Origin: Georgenia sp. M64
GTDB lineage: Bacteria > Actinomycetota > Actinomycetes > Actinomycetales > Actinomycetaceae
Assembly (NCBI RefSeq): GCF_038049925.1
Contig: NZ_CP145809.1
Coordinates: 3,878,599-3,942,598 of the forward strand
Length of the DNA: 64,000 nt
Direction of reading: 5' to 3'
Made by a program: the position numbers and the translations under genes. Numbering within the stretch: position 1 is the stretch's first letter; each line of letters begins with the position of its first letter. Shown here piece by piece: positions 52,637-60,691 of the stretch. Below the pieces are notes generated by a model. The model saw nothing but the letters and a program-made list of their open reading frames with translations, did no database searches and was not told the DNA's origin.

Positions 52637-52639
52637 GGC

Positions 52640-52861
52640 TCAGGCGCAGGTCGCGCAGGCCACCGGTGCGCCCCACGTCACCCGACGGCCGCGCACGGCC
52701 GCGACGCGGCCGAGGACGGCCGCCGCCCAGGGGGCCGGTCGCCGCCGAGGCGCACCGCGGCCCGGCCGGGCGCCGGCGACCCGGCCCGCGTCCACGTGCC
52801 GGCGCGAGCCCGCGGCGACCGCCTCGATCTCGTGCAGACGGTGCAGGGTGGTCCAGTCCAT
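52640..52861 (-). CDS. Small Arg-rich ORF coupled to arsM, doubtful
   Basis: A 73-codon ORF whose ATG (52859-52861) overlaps the arsM stop as TGATG. It begins [20 protein letters not shown], then turns Arg/Ala/Pro-rich, and ends ACATCA with two cysteines spaced C-x2-C. The coupling suggests translation, while the composition could equally be a chance open frame in high-GC DNA. I recognise no family. Confidence 0.4.
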   Translation of the reverse strand: MDWTTLHRLHEIEAVAAGSRRHVDAGRVAGARPGRGAPRRRPAPWAAAVLGRVAAVRGRRVTWGAPVACATCA

Positions 52862-53676
52862 CAGTCCTCCTCGGTCCGGCGCGGCTTGCGGGCCCGCACC
52901 ATCGCGGCGTGCATGCCCGGCGCCGCCTCGTGGGTGAAGGTGACCGCGACGTCGGTGAAGCCCGCCGCGGCCAGTCCCTCGGTGTACTCGGTCCGCGAGA
53001 GCGCACCGGCGATGCACCCGACGTGGCTGCCCCGCTCGGCCCGCTCGGCGGAGGTGAGGTGGTCCTCGGCGACGACGTCGCTGATCCCCACCCGCCCGCC
53101 GGGGGCGAGCACCCGGAACATCTCGGCGAGCACGGCCGGCTTGTCGGCGGAGAGGTTGACCACGCAGTTCGAGACGACGACGTCGACGGCGCCGTCGGGC
53201 AGCGGCACCTGCTCGATGGTCCCCTGGAGGAACTCCACGTTCGTGGCCCCCGCCCTGGCGGCGTTCGCCCGGGCGAGGCCCAGCATCTCCTCGGTCATGT
53301 CGACGCCGTAGGCGAAGCCCGTCGGCCCCACCCGGCGCGCCGAGAGGAGGACGTCGATCCCGCCGCCGGAGCCGAGGTCGAGCACCCGCTCCCCCGGGTG
53401 GAGGTCGGCGACAGCGACGGGGTTCCCGCAGCCGAGCGACGCGAGGGACGCCTCCACGGGGAGCAGCTCGAGCTCGGCCCGCGGGTAGAGCACCGCACCG
53501 AAGGCGGGGTCGTCCTCGACGGGCGCGCCGCACCCGCCGGAGCCGCAGCATCCGCCCGTGGCGCCGTCGTCCGGCCCGCAGCACCCGGCCCGGCCGACCG
53601 AGACGGCCGCCGCGGCGTAGTGCGCCCGGACCTGCTCGCGGAGCTCCTCCGCACCGGTGGACCCCTGCTGTCCCAT
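52861..53676 (-). CDS. arsM: Arsenite S-adenosylmethionine methyltransferase ArsM
   Basis: A 271-residue cytoplasmic enzyme that methylates As(III) with SAM. The Rossmann motif I is [17 protein letters not shown] near 98-114 (key [10 protein letters not shown]). The conserved arsenic-binding cysteines are at about 83 (SLGCGNPV), 171 (SNCVVNLS) and 221 (VGCIAGAL). The N-terminus has extra cysteine pairs (GCCG at 31-34, GCCGSGGCG at 42-50), common in actinobacterial ArsM. It is divergent from arsR with a shared 102-bp region, so ArsR probably represses it. A TTGACA (53734-53739, minus) is a likely -35. Confidence 0.94.
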   Translation of the reverse strand: MGQQGSTGAEELREQVRAHYAAAAVSVGRAGCCGPDDGATGGCCGSGGCGAPVEDDPAFGAVLYPRAELELLPVEASLASLGCGNPVAVADLHPGERVLDLGSGGGIDVLLSARRVGPTGFAYGVDMTEEMLGLARANAARAGATNVEFLQGTIEQVPLPDGAVDVVVSNCVVNLSADKPAVLAEMFRVLAPGGRVGISDVVAEDHLTSAERAERGSHVGCIAGALSRTEYTEGLAAAGFTDVAVTFTHEAAPGMHAAMVRARKPRRTEED

Positions 53677-53688
53677 GACGATCCTTCC

Positions 53689-53704
53689 ATTGATAGATCT
53701 CGAT
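53689..53704. promoter_or_regulatory. Imperfect inverted repeat, candidate ArsR operator for arsM
   Basis: ATTGA-N6-TCGAT just upstream of the arsM start, resembling the ATCGA/TCGAT arms of the second site at 53741-53756. Binding is inferred. Confidence 0.45.
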
Positions 53705-53733
53705 GGGCTGACTCTGGCACTGCTATCGACTGT

Positions 53734-53739
53734 TGTCAA
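53734..53739 (-). promoter_or_regulatory. -35-like TTGACA of the arsM promoter
   Basis: A perfect TTGACA on the minus strand; 17 nt downstream is CAGAGT, a weak -10. It lies between the two ArsR-like inverted repeats. Confidence 0.5.
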
Positions 53740-53740
53740 T

Positions 53741-53756
53741 ATCGACCCGCGTCGAT
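53741..53756. promoter_or_regulatory. Perfect inverted repeat, candidate ArsR operator for arsR
   Basis: ATCGAC-CCGC-GTCGAT, 6-bp arms with a 4-nt centre, 8 bp upstream of the arsR -10 box TAGGCT (53765-53770). It overlaps the expected -35 position, which suits repression. Confidence 0.6.
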
Positions 53757-53764
53757 GCTCGTTG

Positions 53765-53770
53765 TAGGCT
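53765..53770 (+). promoter_or_regulatory. Probable leaderless -10 box of arsR
   Basis: TAGGCT ends 8 nt before ATG 53779. Confidence 0.5.
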
Positions 53771-53778
53771 GGGGTGTC

Positions 53779-54129
53779 ATGAGCACCCCCGACGCCACGC
53801 CCTGCTGCGCGCCCCTGACCCGGGAGACGATCAGCGCCGACGACGCGGCCACGCTCGCCGTCCGGCTCAAGGCGATCGCCGAGCCCACGCGCCTGCGGCT
53901 GCTGTCCCTCATCGCCGCCGGCGACGGCGGGGAGATGTGCGTCTGCGACCTCACCGAGCCGGTGGGCCTGAGCCAGCCCACGGTGTCCCATCACCTCAAG
54001 GTCCTGGTGGACGCGGGGGTCCTCACCCGGGAGAAGCGGGGGGTCAACATGTTCTACACGGTCGTCCCCTCGGCGCTGGACTCCCTGGCGGTGGTCCTGA
54101 GCACGTCCGCCGCGCCCGTCAACGCCTGA
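53779..54129 (+). CDS. arsR: ArsR-family metalloregulator
   Basis: A 116-residue winged-helix repressor. The helix-turn-helix is LTEPVGLSQPTVSHHLKVLVDAGVL (key SQPTVSHHLKVL) near 66-78. The metal-binding pair CVC is at 54-56 in the alpha3-type site, with an added CC at 9-10. It probably releases DNA on As(III). It is divergent from arsM across two ATCGA-type inverted repeats. The last residues and the stop lie in the first copy of a 26-bp tandem duplication. Confidence 0.92.
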   Translation: MSTPDATPCCAPLTRETISADDAATLAVRLKAIAEPTRLRLLSLIAAGDGGEMCVCDLTEPVGLSQPTVSHHLKVLVDAGVLTREKRGVNMFYTVVPSALDSLAVVLSTSAAPVNA

Positions 54130-54166
54130 CCAGCTCCTCGCCCGTCAACGCCTGACCAGCTCCTCG
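54115..54166. repeat. Perfect 26-bp tandem duplication across two convergent stop codons
   Basis: Copies 54115-54140 and 54141-54166 are identical. Copy 1 contains the arsR TGA (54127-54129). Copy 2 contains the potassium channel gene stop (minus, 54145-54147). Confidence 0.9.
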
Positions 54167-55971
54167 CCCTCGGCGCCCGGGGCGGCGGCGCGCCGCCGAC
54201 GGGCGAGCCGGCGCCAGAACCAGCCCGAGGGCACCTCGCGGCCGTGGACGACGTACTCGCGGGTGGCCTCGTCGACGGCGATGTTCTCCAGGTCCTGACG
54301 CGCCCCCGCCCGTCCGGCCATCAGCAGCGAGTCGCCCGGAGCGAGGACGAAGTCGTCGTCCGGCGTGCAGACGTCCTGCGCCCCGCGCACCACCATCAGC
54401 GCCACCGCGCCGAGCGGGTGGTCGCGGTCGCGGGGGTCCCGCAGGAGGTCGCCCAGGTGCGCCTCACCGCTGCTCAGCCAGGACAGCAGCGACGGCGCGG
54501 CGGCGAGGTCGTGCTGCCAGATCGTCAGGTCCCGGCGCCCGCCGCGCGCGGCCAGCCGGGCGAGGAGCCGTTCCGCCCAGGCGTCGCCGCGCGCGGGGAT
54601 CTGCTGGAGGAACCGCAGCAGCACGTCGCTGCCGAGGTGGGCGAGCACCTCGTGCGCGGTGACCTCGGGCGGGACGAGCACGAGGTCGATCGCGGCGGCG
54701 TCGAACAGCGCCTCGTCGGGCCGGCGGTTCTGCCGCGCGACGACGAAGACCCCCGGGTGGGCGCGACGCGCGGCCGCGACCAGGGCGAGGTTGGCGACGT
54801 CGTCGTCGTTCGCGGCGATGACGCCGGCGGCCGTCGCGACGTCGGCCGCCGCCATCATCTCGGCCTCCGTGCCGTCGACGACCACGACGTCCGGGTCCGG
54901 GCTCGTCGTCGTCCCGGCGTCGACGACCGTGACCTCGACCCCGCTCGCGCGCAGGTCCGCGGTCACCTCCTGCCCGAACCGCCCGTACCCGCAGACCACC
55001 CACCGTCCCGGCCGCAGCGGCGCCCGGCGCGGCGGCATGGGCTCGCCCGGCAGGGACGTCAGCCACTGGCGCAGCTGGTAGGACGCCGGGGCCTGGACCG
55101 CGAGACGGAGGTGGTCCCCGAAGGCGTCGAACGGGTTGATGACCGTCGCACCGAAGGCGCGCATGCGCTCGGCGGAGCGGGCGGTGAAGGCCCGGGCCAC
55201 CACCGGCACCCCCGGGCGCAGGATGCTCGCGGCCATCGTCACCGCCAGGTTCGCCTCGTCGTCGTCGGTGAGCGCGAGGACCCCGACGCAGCGGGTGTGA
55301 CCGAGCCCGGCCGCGAGGAGGTTCCCGGGGTCGGCCGGGTCTGCCGCGAGGCCCGGGACGTCGGAGTGGTAGGCGTCCCGGTCGAGGTCGGCGATGCGTT
55401 CGCTCGAGGTGTCCAGGACGACGAAACGCCTGCCCAGGACGTCGAGGGAGTCCCCGAGGAGCTGGCCGGTCTGGCCGTGCCCGGCGACGAGGAGGAACGG
55501 CTCGCCCATCCGCCGGACCTTGCGCACGAACCGCTGGGTGGTCAGCGCGTGGCGGAAGTCGCGGTCCTGGAGCAGGCCGAACAGGGTGCCGAGGGCGTAC
55601 GCCCAGCCCACGACGGACAGGTAGATCACGACCGTCACCCAGGCCCGTTGCGCCTCGGTGAACGGGTGGGGGATCTCGCCGAAGCCGATCGTCGTGGCGG
55701 TGTAGCTCATGACGTAGAAGGCGTCGAGCAGACCCATCCGGTACGGCTCGCCGGCGTCGTCGAGGCCCGGGATGACCATGAGCCCGAGGACGCTCACCGC
55801 GAAGATCGTGATGAGCACGATGAGCGGGGCCCGCATGCGGCGCAGGACGAGGAAGACCGTCGCGCTGGCCTGCGCGGCGGTGGGCATCTGCTGCTCCTGC
55901 GGCGCCGGCCCGGCCGGGACGATCTCCCGGCCGAAGAGGCGGTACCAGAAGAGCAGGAGCGGGTTGCCCAC
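54145..55971 (-). CDS. Potassium channel protein with two TrkA-N (RCK) domains
   Basis: A 608-residue membrane protein. Three or so hydrophobic segments (about 48-66, 80-130) hold a pore loop SYTATTIGFGEIP at 89-101, where TIGFG replaces the common TVGYG filter. Two Rossmann RCK domains follow: LLVAGHGQTGQLLGDSL near 161 and WVVCGYGRFGQEVTADL near 327, each binding NAD-like or other ligands. A TrkA-C-like end has FVLAPGDSLLMAG. It starts at GTG 55971. DUF6394 is 8 bp upstream in the same operon. It is expected to conduct K+ under ligand control. Confidence 0.88.
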   Translation of the reverse strand: MGNPLLLFWYRLFGREIVPAGPAPQEQQMPTAAQASATVFLVLRRMRAPLIVLITIFAVSVLGLMVIPGLDDAGEPYRMGLLDAFYVMSYTATTIGFGEIPHPFTEAQRAWVTVVIYLSVVGWAYALGTLFGLLQDRDFRHALTTQRFVRKVRRMGEPFLLVAGHGQTGQLLGDSLDVLGRRFVVLDTSSERIADLDRDAYHSDVPGLAADPADPGNLLAAGLGHTRCVGVLALTDDDEANLAVTMAASILRPGVPVVARAFTARSAERMRAFGATVINPFDAFGDHLRLAVQAPASYQLRQWLTSLPGEPMPPRRAPLRPGRWVVCGYGRFGQEVTADLRASGVEVTVVDAGTTTSPDPDVVVVDGTEAEMMAAADVATAAGVIAANDDDVANLALVAAARRAHPGVFVVARQNRRPDEALFDAAAIDLVLVPPEVTAHEVLAHLGSDVLLRFLQQIPARGDAWAERLLARLAARGGRRDLTIWQHDLAAAPSLLSWLSSGEAHLGDLLRDPRDRDHPLGAVALMVVRGAQDVCTPDDDFVLAPGDSLLMAGRAGARQDLENIAVDEATREYVVHGREVPSGWFWRRLARRRRAAAPGAEGEELVRR

Positions 55972-55979
55972 GGCGTGCC

Positions 55980-56366
55980 TCAGCGGCGGTGGAACGAGAC
56001 GGTCTCGACGAGGAGCAGCGTGATCGAGACGAGGTTCGCCAGGAGCGCACCCCCCGAGAGGGAGACGACCGAGGAGATGGCCTCGACGCTCAGCGGGCCG
56101 TCGGTCACCGAGGAGGCGTAGGCCCAGACGGCGGCCGCCGCGATGAGCTGGAGGTCGGCCACGAGGCTGGTGGCGAGGTGGACGGCCCCGATCTGCGTGC
56201 GGTCACCGAACTTCAGCACCGTGGCGACGAGGTTGACCACCACCGCCGCGAAGAGCTCGTACACGTTGTGGAGCGCGGGGTCGTCGATGGGGCCGATGAA
56301 GAACCCGAAGTTCAGCGTGGCCGCGAGGACGACGAAGAACCCGAAGATGACCTTCTCGAGGTTCAT
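55980..56366 (-). CDS. DUF6394-like membrane protein upstream of the potassium channel
   Basis: A 128-residue protein with four hydrophobic segments (about 4-28, 32-52, 64-90 and 95-125). FGFFIGPIDDPALHNVYELFAAVVVNLVATVLKFGDRTQIGAVHLATSLVAD (key DDPALHNVYELFA, KFGDRTQIGAVHLATSLVAD) fits my recollection of DUF6394. Co-transcription with the channel (8-bp gap) suggests an accessory or regulatory subunit. A TACGCT -10 box at 56403-56408 (minus) is likely. Confidence 0.72.
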   Translation of the reverse strand: MNLEKVIFGFFVVLAATLNFGFFIGPIDDPALHNVYELFAAVVVNLVATVLKFGDRTQIGAVHLATSLVADLQLIAAAAVWAYASSVTDGPLSVEAISSVVSLSGGALLANLVSITLLLVETVSFHRR

Positions 56367-56452
56367 CGGCCGCTCCGTCCGTCAGCGACGCCGTCGTGGG
56401 ACAGCGTAGCGACGCCGGTGGTGGCGGCACCGGGGAACGGGGGCCCGGCGGG

Positions 56453-56920
56453 TCAGACGGCGTCGGTGGCGACGCCGTCCTCGGGGACGCCGTCGGCGGC
56501 GGCGGCGTCGGCGACGCCGTCGGCAGCGGCGGGGGCCCCCTCCGCGGTGCCGTCGCCGGTCTCCGGCCCGCCGGTGGCGCCGGGGAAGCCCGGGTCGTGG
56601 TCGAGGACCTCGACGACGTCGCCCATGGCGGTGACCTCGAGCAGGAACACGACGACGTCGGGCGGCTGGATGAGCCGGGGCCGTGCGGACGAGCGGTAGG
56701 CGAGCCGGCTGAACGCGGCGAGCGCCGAGGAGTCCATGAAGGTGAGGTTCCGCATGTCGACGTCGACCGGCAGGTCCAGCGCCAGCACCGACCGCACCGC
56801 CTCGCGCAGCTCGCGGTTGTGACTGATGTCGAGCTCGCCGGCCAGCACCAGCCTCGTCCGGGTGGGGGACGTGAGCACCGCTACGGAACCTCGGTCACCG
56901 ACCGGCAGGGTTTCGGGCAT
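56453..56920 (-). CDS. STAS-domain protein with acidic low-complexity tail
   Basis: A 155-residue protein. A STAS/anti-sigma-antagonist fold (about 10-100) contains TRLVLAGELDISHNRELREAV and VDMRNLTFMDSSALAAFSRL, where the serine pair after MD is the usual phosphorylation site. The tail (about 105-155) is Ala/Gly/Asp/Val-rich with repeated DGV and ATDAV units. GAGAGG precedes ATG 56920. No anti-sigma kinase or phosphatase is adjacent. The likely role is in a stress-response or partner-switching pathway. Confidence 0.82.
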   Translation of the reverse strand: MPETLPVGDRGSVAVLTSPTRTRLVLAGELDISHNRELREAVRSVLALDLPVDVDMRNLTFMDSSALAAFSRLAYRSSARPRLIQPPDVVVFLLEVTAMGDVVEVLDHDPGFPGATGGPETGDGTAEGAPAAADGVADAAAADGVPEDGVATDAV

Positions 56921-57013
56921 GGTCACCTCTCGCGGGGTCCCGGCCCGTCCGGACCGGAGGTCATCAGTCATACACCGTAAACCCGGACCTGACCAGCGTC
57001 GAACCGGACAGGC

Positions 57014-57724
57014 TCACCAGCCCGAGAGCAGCCGCACCGGCGCCAGCGCCCACCAGCTCGCGCCGGCGAGGACGACGACGAAGCCCAGCACCCACAGCGC
57101 GGCGGGCACGCGGGTGAGCCGGGCGAGGACGGCGGGGTCGGAGCCGCGCCCGGGCCGGCGGAGGAGCGCACCGACGTGCCGCCATGCCCCGAGCAGCAGG
57201 AACAGGCCCAGGCCCGCGAGCGCCTGCGCCCGCAGCAGCGGCTCGCCCCACCACCACAGCGCCGCGGTCGCGAGCACCAGCGCGACCACGACGGCGGAGG
57301 TGTAGAGCGACCTCACCCGTACGAGTGCGGCGAGGAGCACCGCCGTCGTCGCCCCGAGGACGGGTCCGGCCCAGCCGGCCGTGGCGAGGTGGAGGGCGAC
57401 CGCGCCCACGACGGCGGGCGCCGGGTACCCGGCCCACGTCGACATGACGAGACCGGCGCCGCGGGCCGGCCCGACCGTCACCGCGTGCCCGGACATGTCC
57501 GCGCGCAGCACGAGGCCGGTGAACCGCCGGCCGACGGCGACGCCGACCAGGCCGTGCCCGAGCTCGTGGACGACCGTGACGAGCACCCGGGTGGCTCGCC
57601 ACAGCGGGGGCACGACGAGGGCAGCGACGACGACCGCGAGGACGACGAGCCCGGTCGTCGCCCCGTCCGGGGCGGGTGCGACCGGCTGGAGCCGTGCCCA
57701 CGCCTGCTCCCACCACGACTCCAC
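57014..57724 (-). CDS. M50-like membrane metalloprotease
   Basis: A 236-residue polytopic protein with about six membrane segments. VVHELGHGLVGVAVG near residues 53-67 carries the HExxH zinc motif in a membrane helix, as in the M50B-type family. The rest gives no second clear metal ligand (such as NxxPxPxxDG), so activity is uncertain. The start GTG 57724 follows a GGGGGAGGA site by 7 nt. It is divergent from the LLM oxidoreductase gene. Confidence 0.78.
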   Translation of the reverse strand: MESWWEQAWARLQPVAPAPDGATTGLVVLAVVVAALVVPPLWRATRVLVTVVHELGHGLVGVAVGRRFTGLVLRADMSGHAVTVGPARGAGLVMSTWAGYPAPAVVGAVALHLATAGWAGPVLGATTAVLLAALVRVRSLYTSAVVVALVLATAALWWWGEPLLRAQALAGLGLFLLLGAWRHVGALLRRPGRGSDPAVLARLTRVPAALWVLGFVVVLAGASWWALAPVRLLSGW

Positions 57725-57834
57725 CGGCCCATCCTCCCCCGAGGGGCACCGGCCCGGGCGCCACCGCCCCGCACGGCAGGGGCGCCGGCGGCTCCCGGGA
57801 GGCGAAGCCGCCGCCGCCGCGATACACACAGGGG

Positions 57835-58797
57835 GTGACCACCTACGGATTCCACGCCTCGCACGAGCAGATCTCCCCCAGCCGGCTCCTCGCGGACGTC
57901 CGCACCGCCGAGCAGGCCGGGTTCGACATGGCGATGTCCTCGGACCACTTCTCCCCGTGGAGCGAGCGCCAGGGCCACTCGGGCTTCACGCTGTCGTGGC
58001 TGGGCGCGGCCCTGGCGACCACGTCGCTGCGGATCGGCTCGGTCAACGCCCCCGGGCAGCGCTACCACCCGGCGATCGTCGCGCAGGCCACGGCGACCCT
58101 GGGCGAGATGTTCCCCGGGCGGTACTGGGTGGCGCTCGGCTCCGGGCAGGCGATGAACGAGCACGTCACCGGTGACCCCTGGCCCACGAAGGACGTGCGT
58201 CAGCGCCGCCTCGAGGAGTGCGTCGACGTCATCAGGCGCCTGCACGCCGGCCACGAGGTCACCCACGACGGGCTCGTCACGGTCGACCGGGCCCGGCTCT
58301 ACGACCTCCCCTCGACCCCCGTGCCCCTGCTCGCGACCGCGATCACGCCGCCGACGGCCGCCCGGGCGGCGACGTGGGCGGACGGGATGATCACCATCAA
58401 CCAGCCCCACGACAAGCTCCGCGCCGTCGTCGGCGCCTACCGCGACGGCGGCGGCAAGGGCCCCCTCGCGCTGCAGGTCCACCTCTCCTGGGCCCCGGAC
58501 AAGGCGGAGGCGGAGGCCATCGCCCACGACCAGTGGCGCTCGAACGTCTTCGACGCACCGCTGAGCCTGGACCTGCCCACCGCGGAGCACTTCGACGTCG
58601 CCAGCCGCGACGTCACCGTGGACACCGTTCGCGGGGCGGTACGGATCTCCGCGGACCCCGCCCAGCACGTGGGGTGGATCCACGAGTACACCGAGCTCGG
58701 CTTCGACGAGATCTACCTGCACTTCGTGGGCCAGGACCAGGCGCGCTGGCTCGACGTCGCCGGGTCCACGGTCCTGCCGGCCCTCAAGGAGGCCTGA
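57835..58797 (+). CDS. LLM-class flavin/F420-dependent oxidoreductase (TIGR03885-like)
   Basis: A 320-residue TIM-barrel luciferase-like oxidoreductase. It starts GFHASHEQISPSRLLADVRTAEQAGFDMAMSSDHF (key AEQAGFDMAMSSDHFSPW), then RIGSVNAPGQRYHPAIVAQA and VALGSGQAMNEHVTG, all typical of the TIGR03885 branch. The substrate is unknown. GTG 57835 follows GGGGG; no longer in-frame start shows homology. It ends 3 bp before a trehalose-synthase-like gene, so both are co-transcribed. Confidence 0.88.
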   Translation: MTTYGFHASHEQISPSRLLADVRTAEQAGFDMAMSSDHFSPWSERQGHSGFTLSWLGAALATTSLRIGSVNAPGQRYHPAIVAQATATLGEMFPGRYWVALGSGQAMNEHVTGDPWPTKDVRQRRLEECVDVIRRLHAGHEVTHDGLVTVDRARLYDLPSTPVPLLATAITPPTAARAATWADGMITINQPHDKLRAVVGAYRDGGGKGPLALQVHLSWAPDKAEAEAIAHDQWRSNVFDAPLSLDLPTAEHFDVASRDVTVDTVRGAVRISADPAQHVGWIHEYTELGFDEIYLHFVGQDQARWLDVAGSTVLPALKEA

Positions 58798-58800
58798 GAC

Positions 58801-60483
58801 ATGCGCATCACCGACACCTCCGACCTCTGGTACAAGAACGCGGTCATCTACTGCCTCGACGTGGAGACGTTCTTCGACTCCGACGGCGACGGCGTGGGCG
58901 ACCTCGAGGGGCTCGCGCAGCGGGTGGACTACCTCGCCGAGATCGGCGTGACCTGCCTGTGGCTCATGCCCTTCTACCCCTCCCCCAACCTCGACGACGG
59001 CTACGACGTCGCCGACTTCTTCGGCGTGGAGACCCGCTTCGGCGACCACGGCGACCTCGTCGAGCTCATCCGCACCGCGAAGGACCGCGGGATGCGGGTG
59101 ATCGCCGACCTGCTCGTCAACCACACCTCCGACCAGCACCCGTGGTTCGTCGAGTCCCGCAAGAGCAAGGACAACCCCTACCGGGACTTCTACGTCTGGC
59201 GCTCGGACCCGCCGCCGGACACCAGCGCCGAGGTCGTCTTCCCCGACCAGGAGGACTCGATCTGGGAGAAGGACAAGGCGACGGGCGAGTGGTACCTCCA
59301 CCACTTCTACAAGCACCAGCCCGACCTCAACATCGCCAACCCGATCGTCCAGGACGCCATCGCCAAGGTCATGGGCTTCTGGCTCGAGCTCGGCCTGGAC
59401 GGCTTCCGCGTGGACGCGGTGCCCTTCTTCCTCAACGACCTGGGCATGTCCGACCGGGACAAGAAGGACTTCTCCGAGCCCCACGAGTACCTCCGGTCGC
59501 TGCGCCAGTTCCTCCAGCGCCGCAGCGGCGACGGCATCCTCCTGGGCGAGGTCAACGTGCCGTTCAAGGACCAGGTGGAGTTCTTCGGCGGCACGGACGG
59601 CGACGAGCTGACGATGATGTTCGACTTCGTCGGCATGCAGGCGATCTACCTCTCCCTCGCCCGCCACGACGCCAGGCCGCTGGCCAAGGCGCTGACGGAC
59701 CGGCCGGTGGACAAGATCTCCCCGGACTCGCAGTACGCCAACTTCCTGCGCAACCACGACGAGCTCACCCTGGACAAGCTCAGCGAGACCGAGCGCCAGG
59801 AGGTCTTCGCGGCCTTCGGGCCCGAGCCCGAGATGCAGCTCTACGGCCGGGGCCTCAAGCGACGGGTGCCACCGATGCTGGGCGGGGACCCGCGCCGGAT
59901 CAAGATGGCCTACTCCCTGCTCTTCGCCCTGCCCGGCACCCCGGTGCTCTTCTACGGTGAGGAGATCGGGATGGGCGAGAACCTCGACCGGCCCGGCCGC
60001 CTCGCGGTGCGCACGCCGATGCAGTGGGCCAACGACCCCACCGGCGGGTTCTCGACCGCGGACCCGGAGGACCTCATCGCCCCGGTGGTGAGCGGTTCGT
60101 ACGGACCCGAGCACGTCAACGTCGCCGACGCCCGGCGCGACCCGGAGTCGCTCCTCACCCACGTCAGCGCCATGGCACGGCGCTACCGCGAGTGCCCCGA
60201 GCTCGGCTGGGGGACCTACGAGGTCCTCGACCAGCCCCACACGTCGGTGCTCGCGCACCGCACGTCGTGGGACACCGCGTCCATGGTCCTGCTGCACAAC
60301 TTCGGCCCTGACGCCCTCACCGTGCCGCTCACCCTCGACGAGGAGCCCGGCACCGAGCTCGTCGACCTGCTGCAGGAGGGCGTGTGCACCGCCGGCGAGG
60401 ACGGCCGTCTCGAGCTGGCGCTGGACGGGTACGGCTACCGGTGGCTGCGCGTGCAGCACCCCGGCGAGCGGCGCCTGGTCTAG
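58801..60483 (+). CDS. GH13 family alpha-amylase/trehalose synthase-like protein
   Basis: A 560-residue glycoside hydrolase family 13 (subfamily 16-like) enzyme. It starts LWYKNAVIYCLDVETFFDSDGDGVGDL. Conserved regions are DLLVNHTSDQHPWF near 102, GFRVDAVPF near 203 (nucleophile Asp), ILLGEVN near 245 (acid/base Glu) and FLRNHDELTLD near 320 (key NHDE). TreS enzymes interconvert maltose and trehalose; the sequence allows this or a related glucan transfer. It is coupled to the LLM gene. The C-terminal beta domain is complete. Confidence 0.9.
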   Translation: MRITDTSDLWYKNAVIYCLDVETFFDSDGDGVGDLEGLAQRVDYLAEIGVTCLWLMPFYPSPNLDDGYDVADFFGVETRFGDHGDLVELIRTAKDRGMRVIADLLVNHTSDQHPWFVESRKSKDNPYRDFYVWRSDPPPDTSAEVVFPDQEDSIWEKDKATGEWYLHHFYKHQPDLNIANPIVQDAIAKVMGFWLELGLDGFRVDAVPFFLNDLGMSDRDKKDFSEPHEYLRSLRQFLQRRSGDGILLGEVNVPFKDQVEFFGGTDGDELTMMFDFVGMQAIYLSLARHDARPLAKALTDRPVDKISPDSQYANFLRNHDELTLDKLSETERQEVFAAFGPEPEMQLYGRGLKRRVPPMLGGDPRRIKMAYSLLFALPGTPVLFYGEEIGMGENLDRPGRLAVRTPMQWANDPTGGFSTADPEDLIAPVVSGSYGPEHVNVADARRDPESLLTHVSAMARRYRECPELGWGTYEVLDQPHTSVLAHRTSWDTASMVLLHNFGPDALTVPLTLDEEPGTELVDLLQEGVCTAGEDGRLELALDGYGYRWLRVQHPGERRLV

Positions 60484-60516
60484 GTCGGCCCCGCCCGACC
60501 GCAGCCCGTGCCCACC

Positions 60517-60547
60517 TGGGGGAGACCCACCTAGGGGTGATCCCCCA
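60517..60547. terminator. Imperfect hairpin after the GH13 gene
   Basis: TGGGGGA (60517-60523) pairs with TCCCCCA (60541-60547), with an inner CCC/GGG pairing. It lies 34 bp after the GH13 stop and 144 bp before the next start. It may be a terminator. Confidence 0.5.
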
Positions 60548-60691
60548 CCACGGGTGGAGGGATCTCATCCTCGCGGGCGATGCGGGTTCCGCTCGTGCCC
60601 CACCATGCTGGTGCCGAGCCGCTGCAAGAGACGGGCGGCACGGCACACATGGGGGGTACGCGCGGTCGCCGCGCGGGAAGGGGACGGGCAG

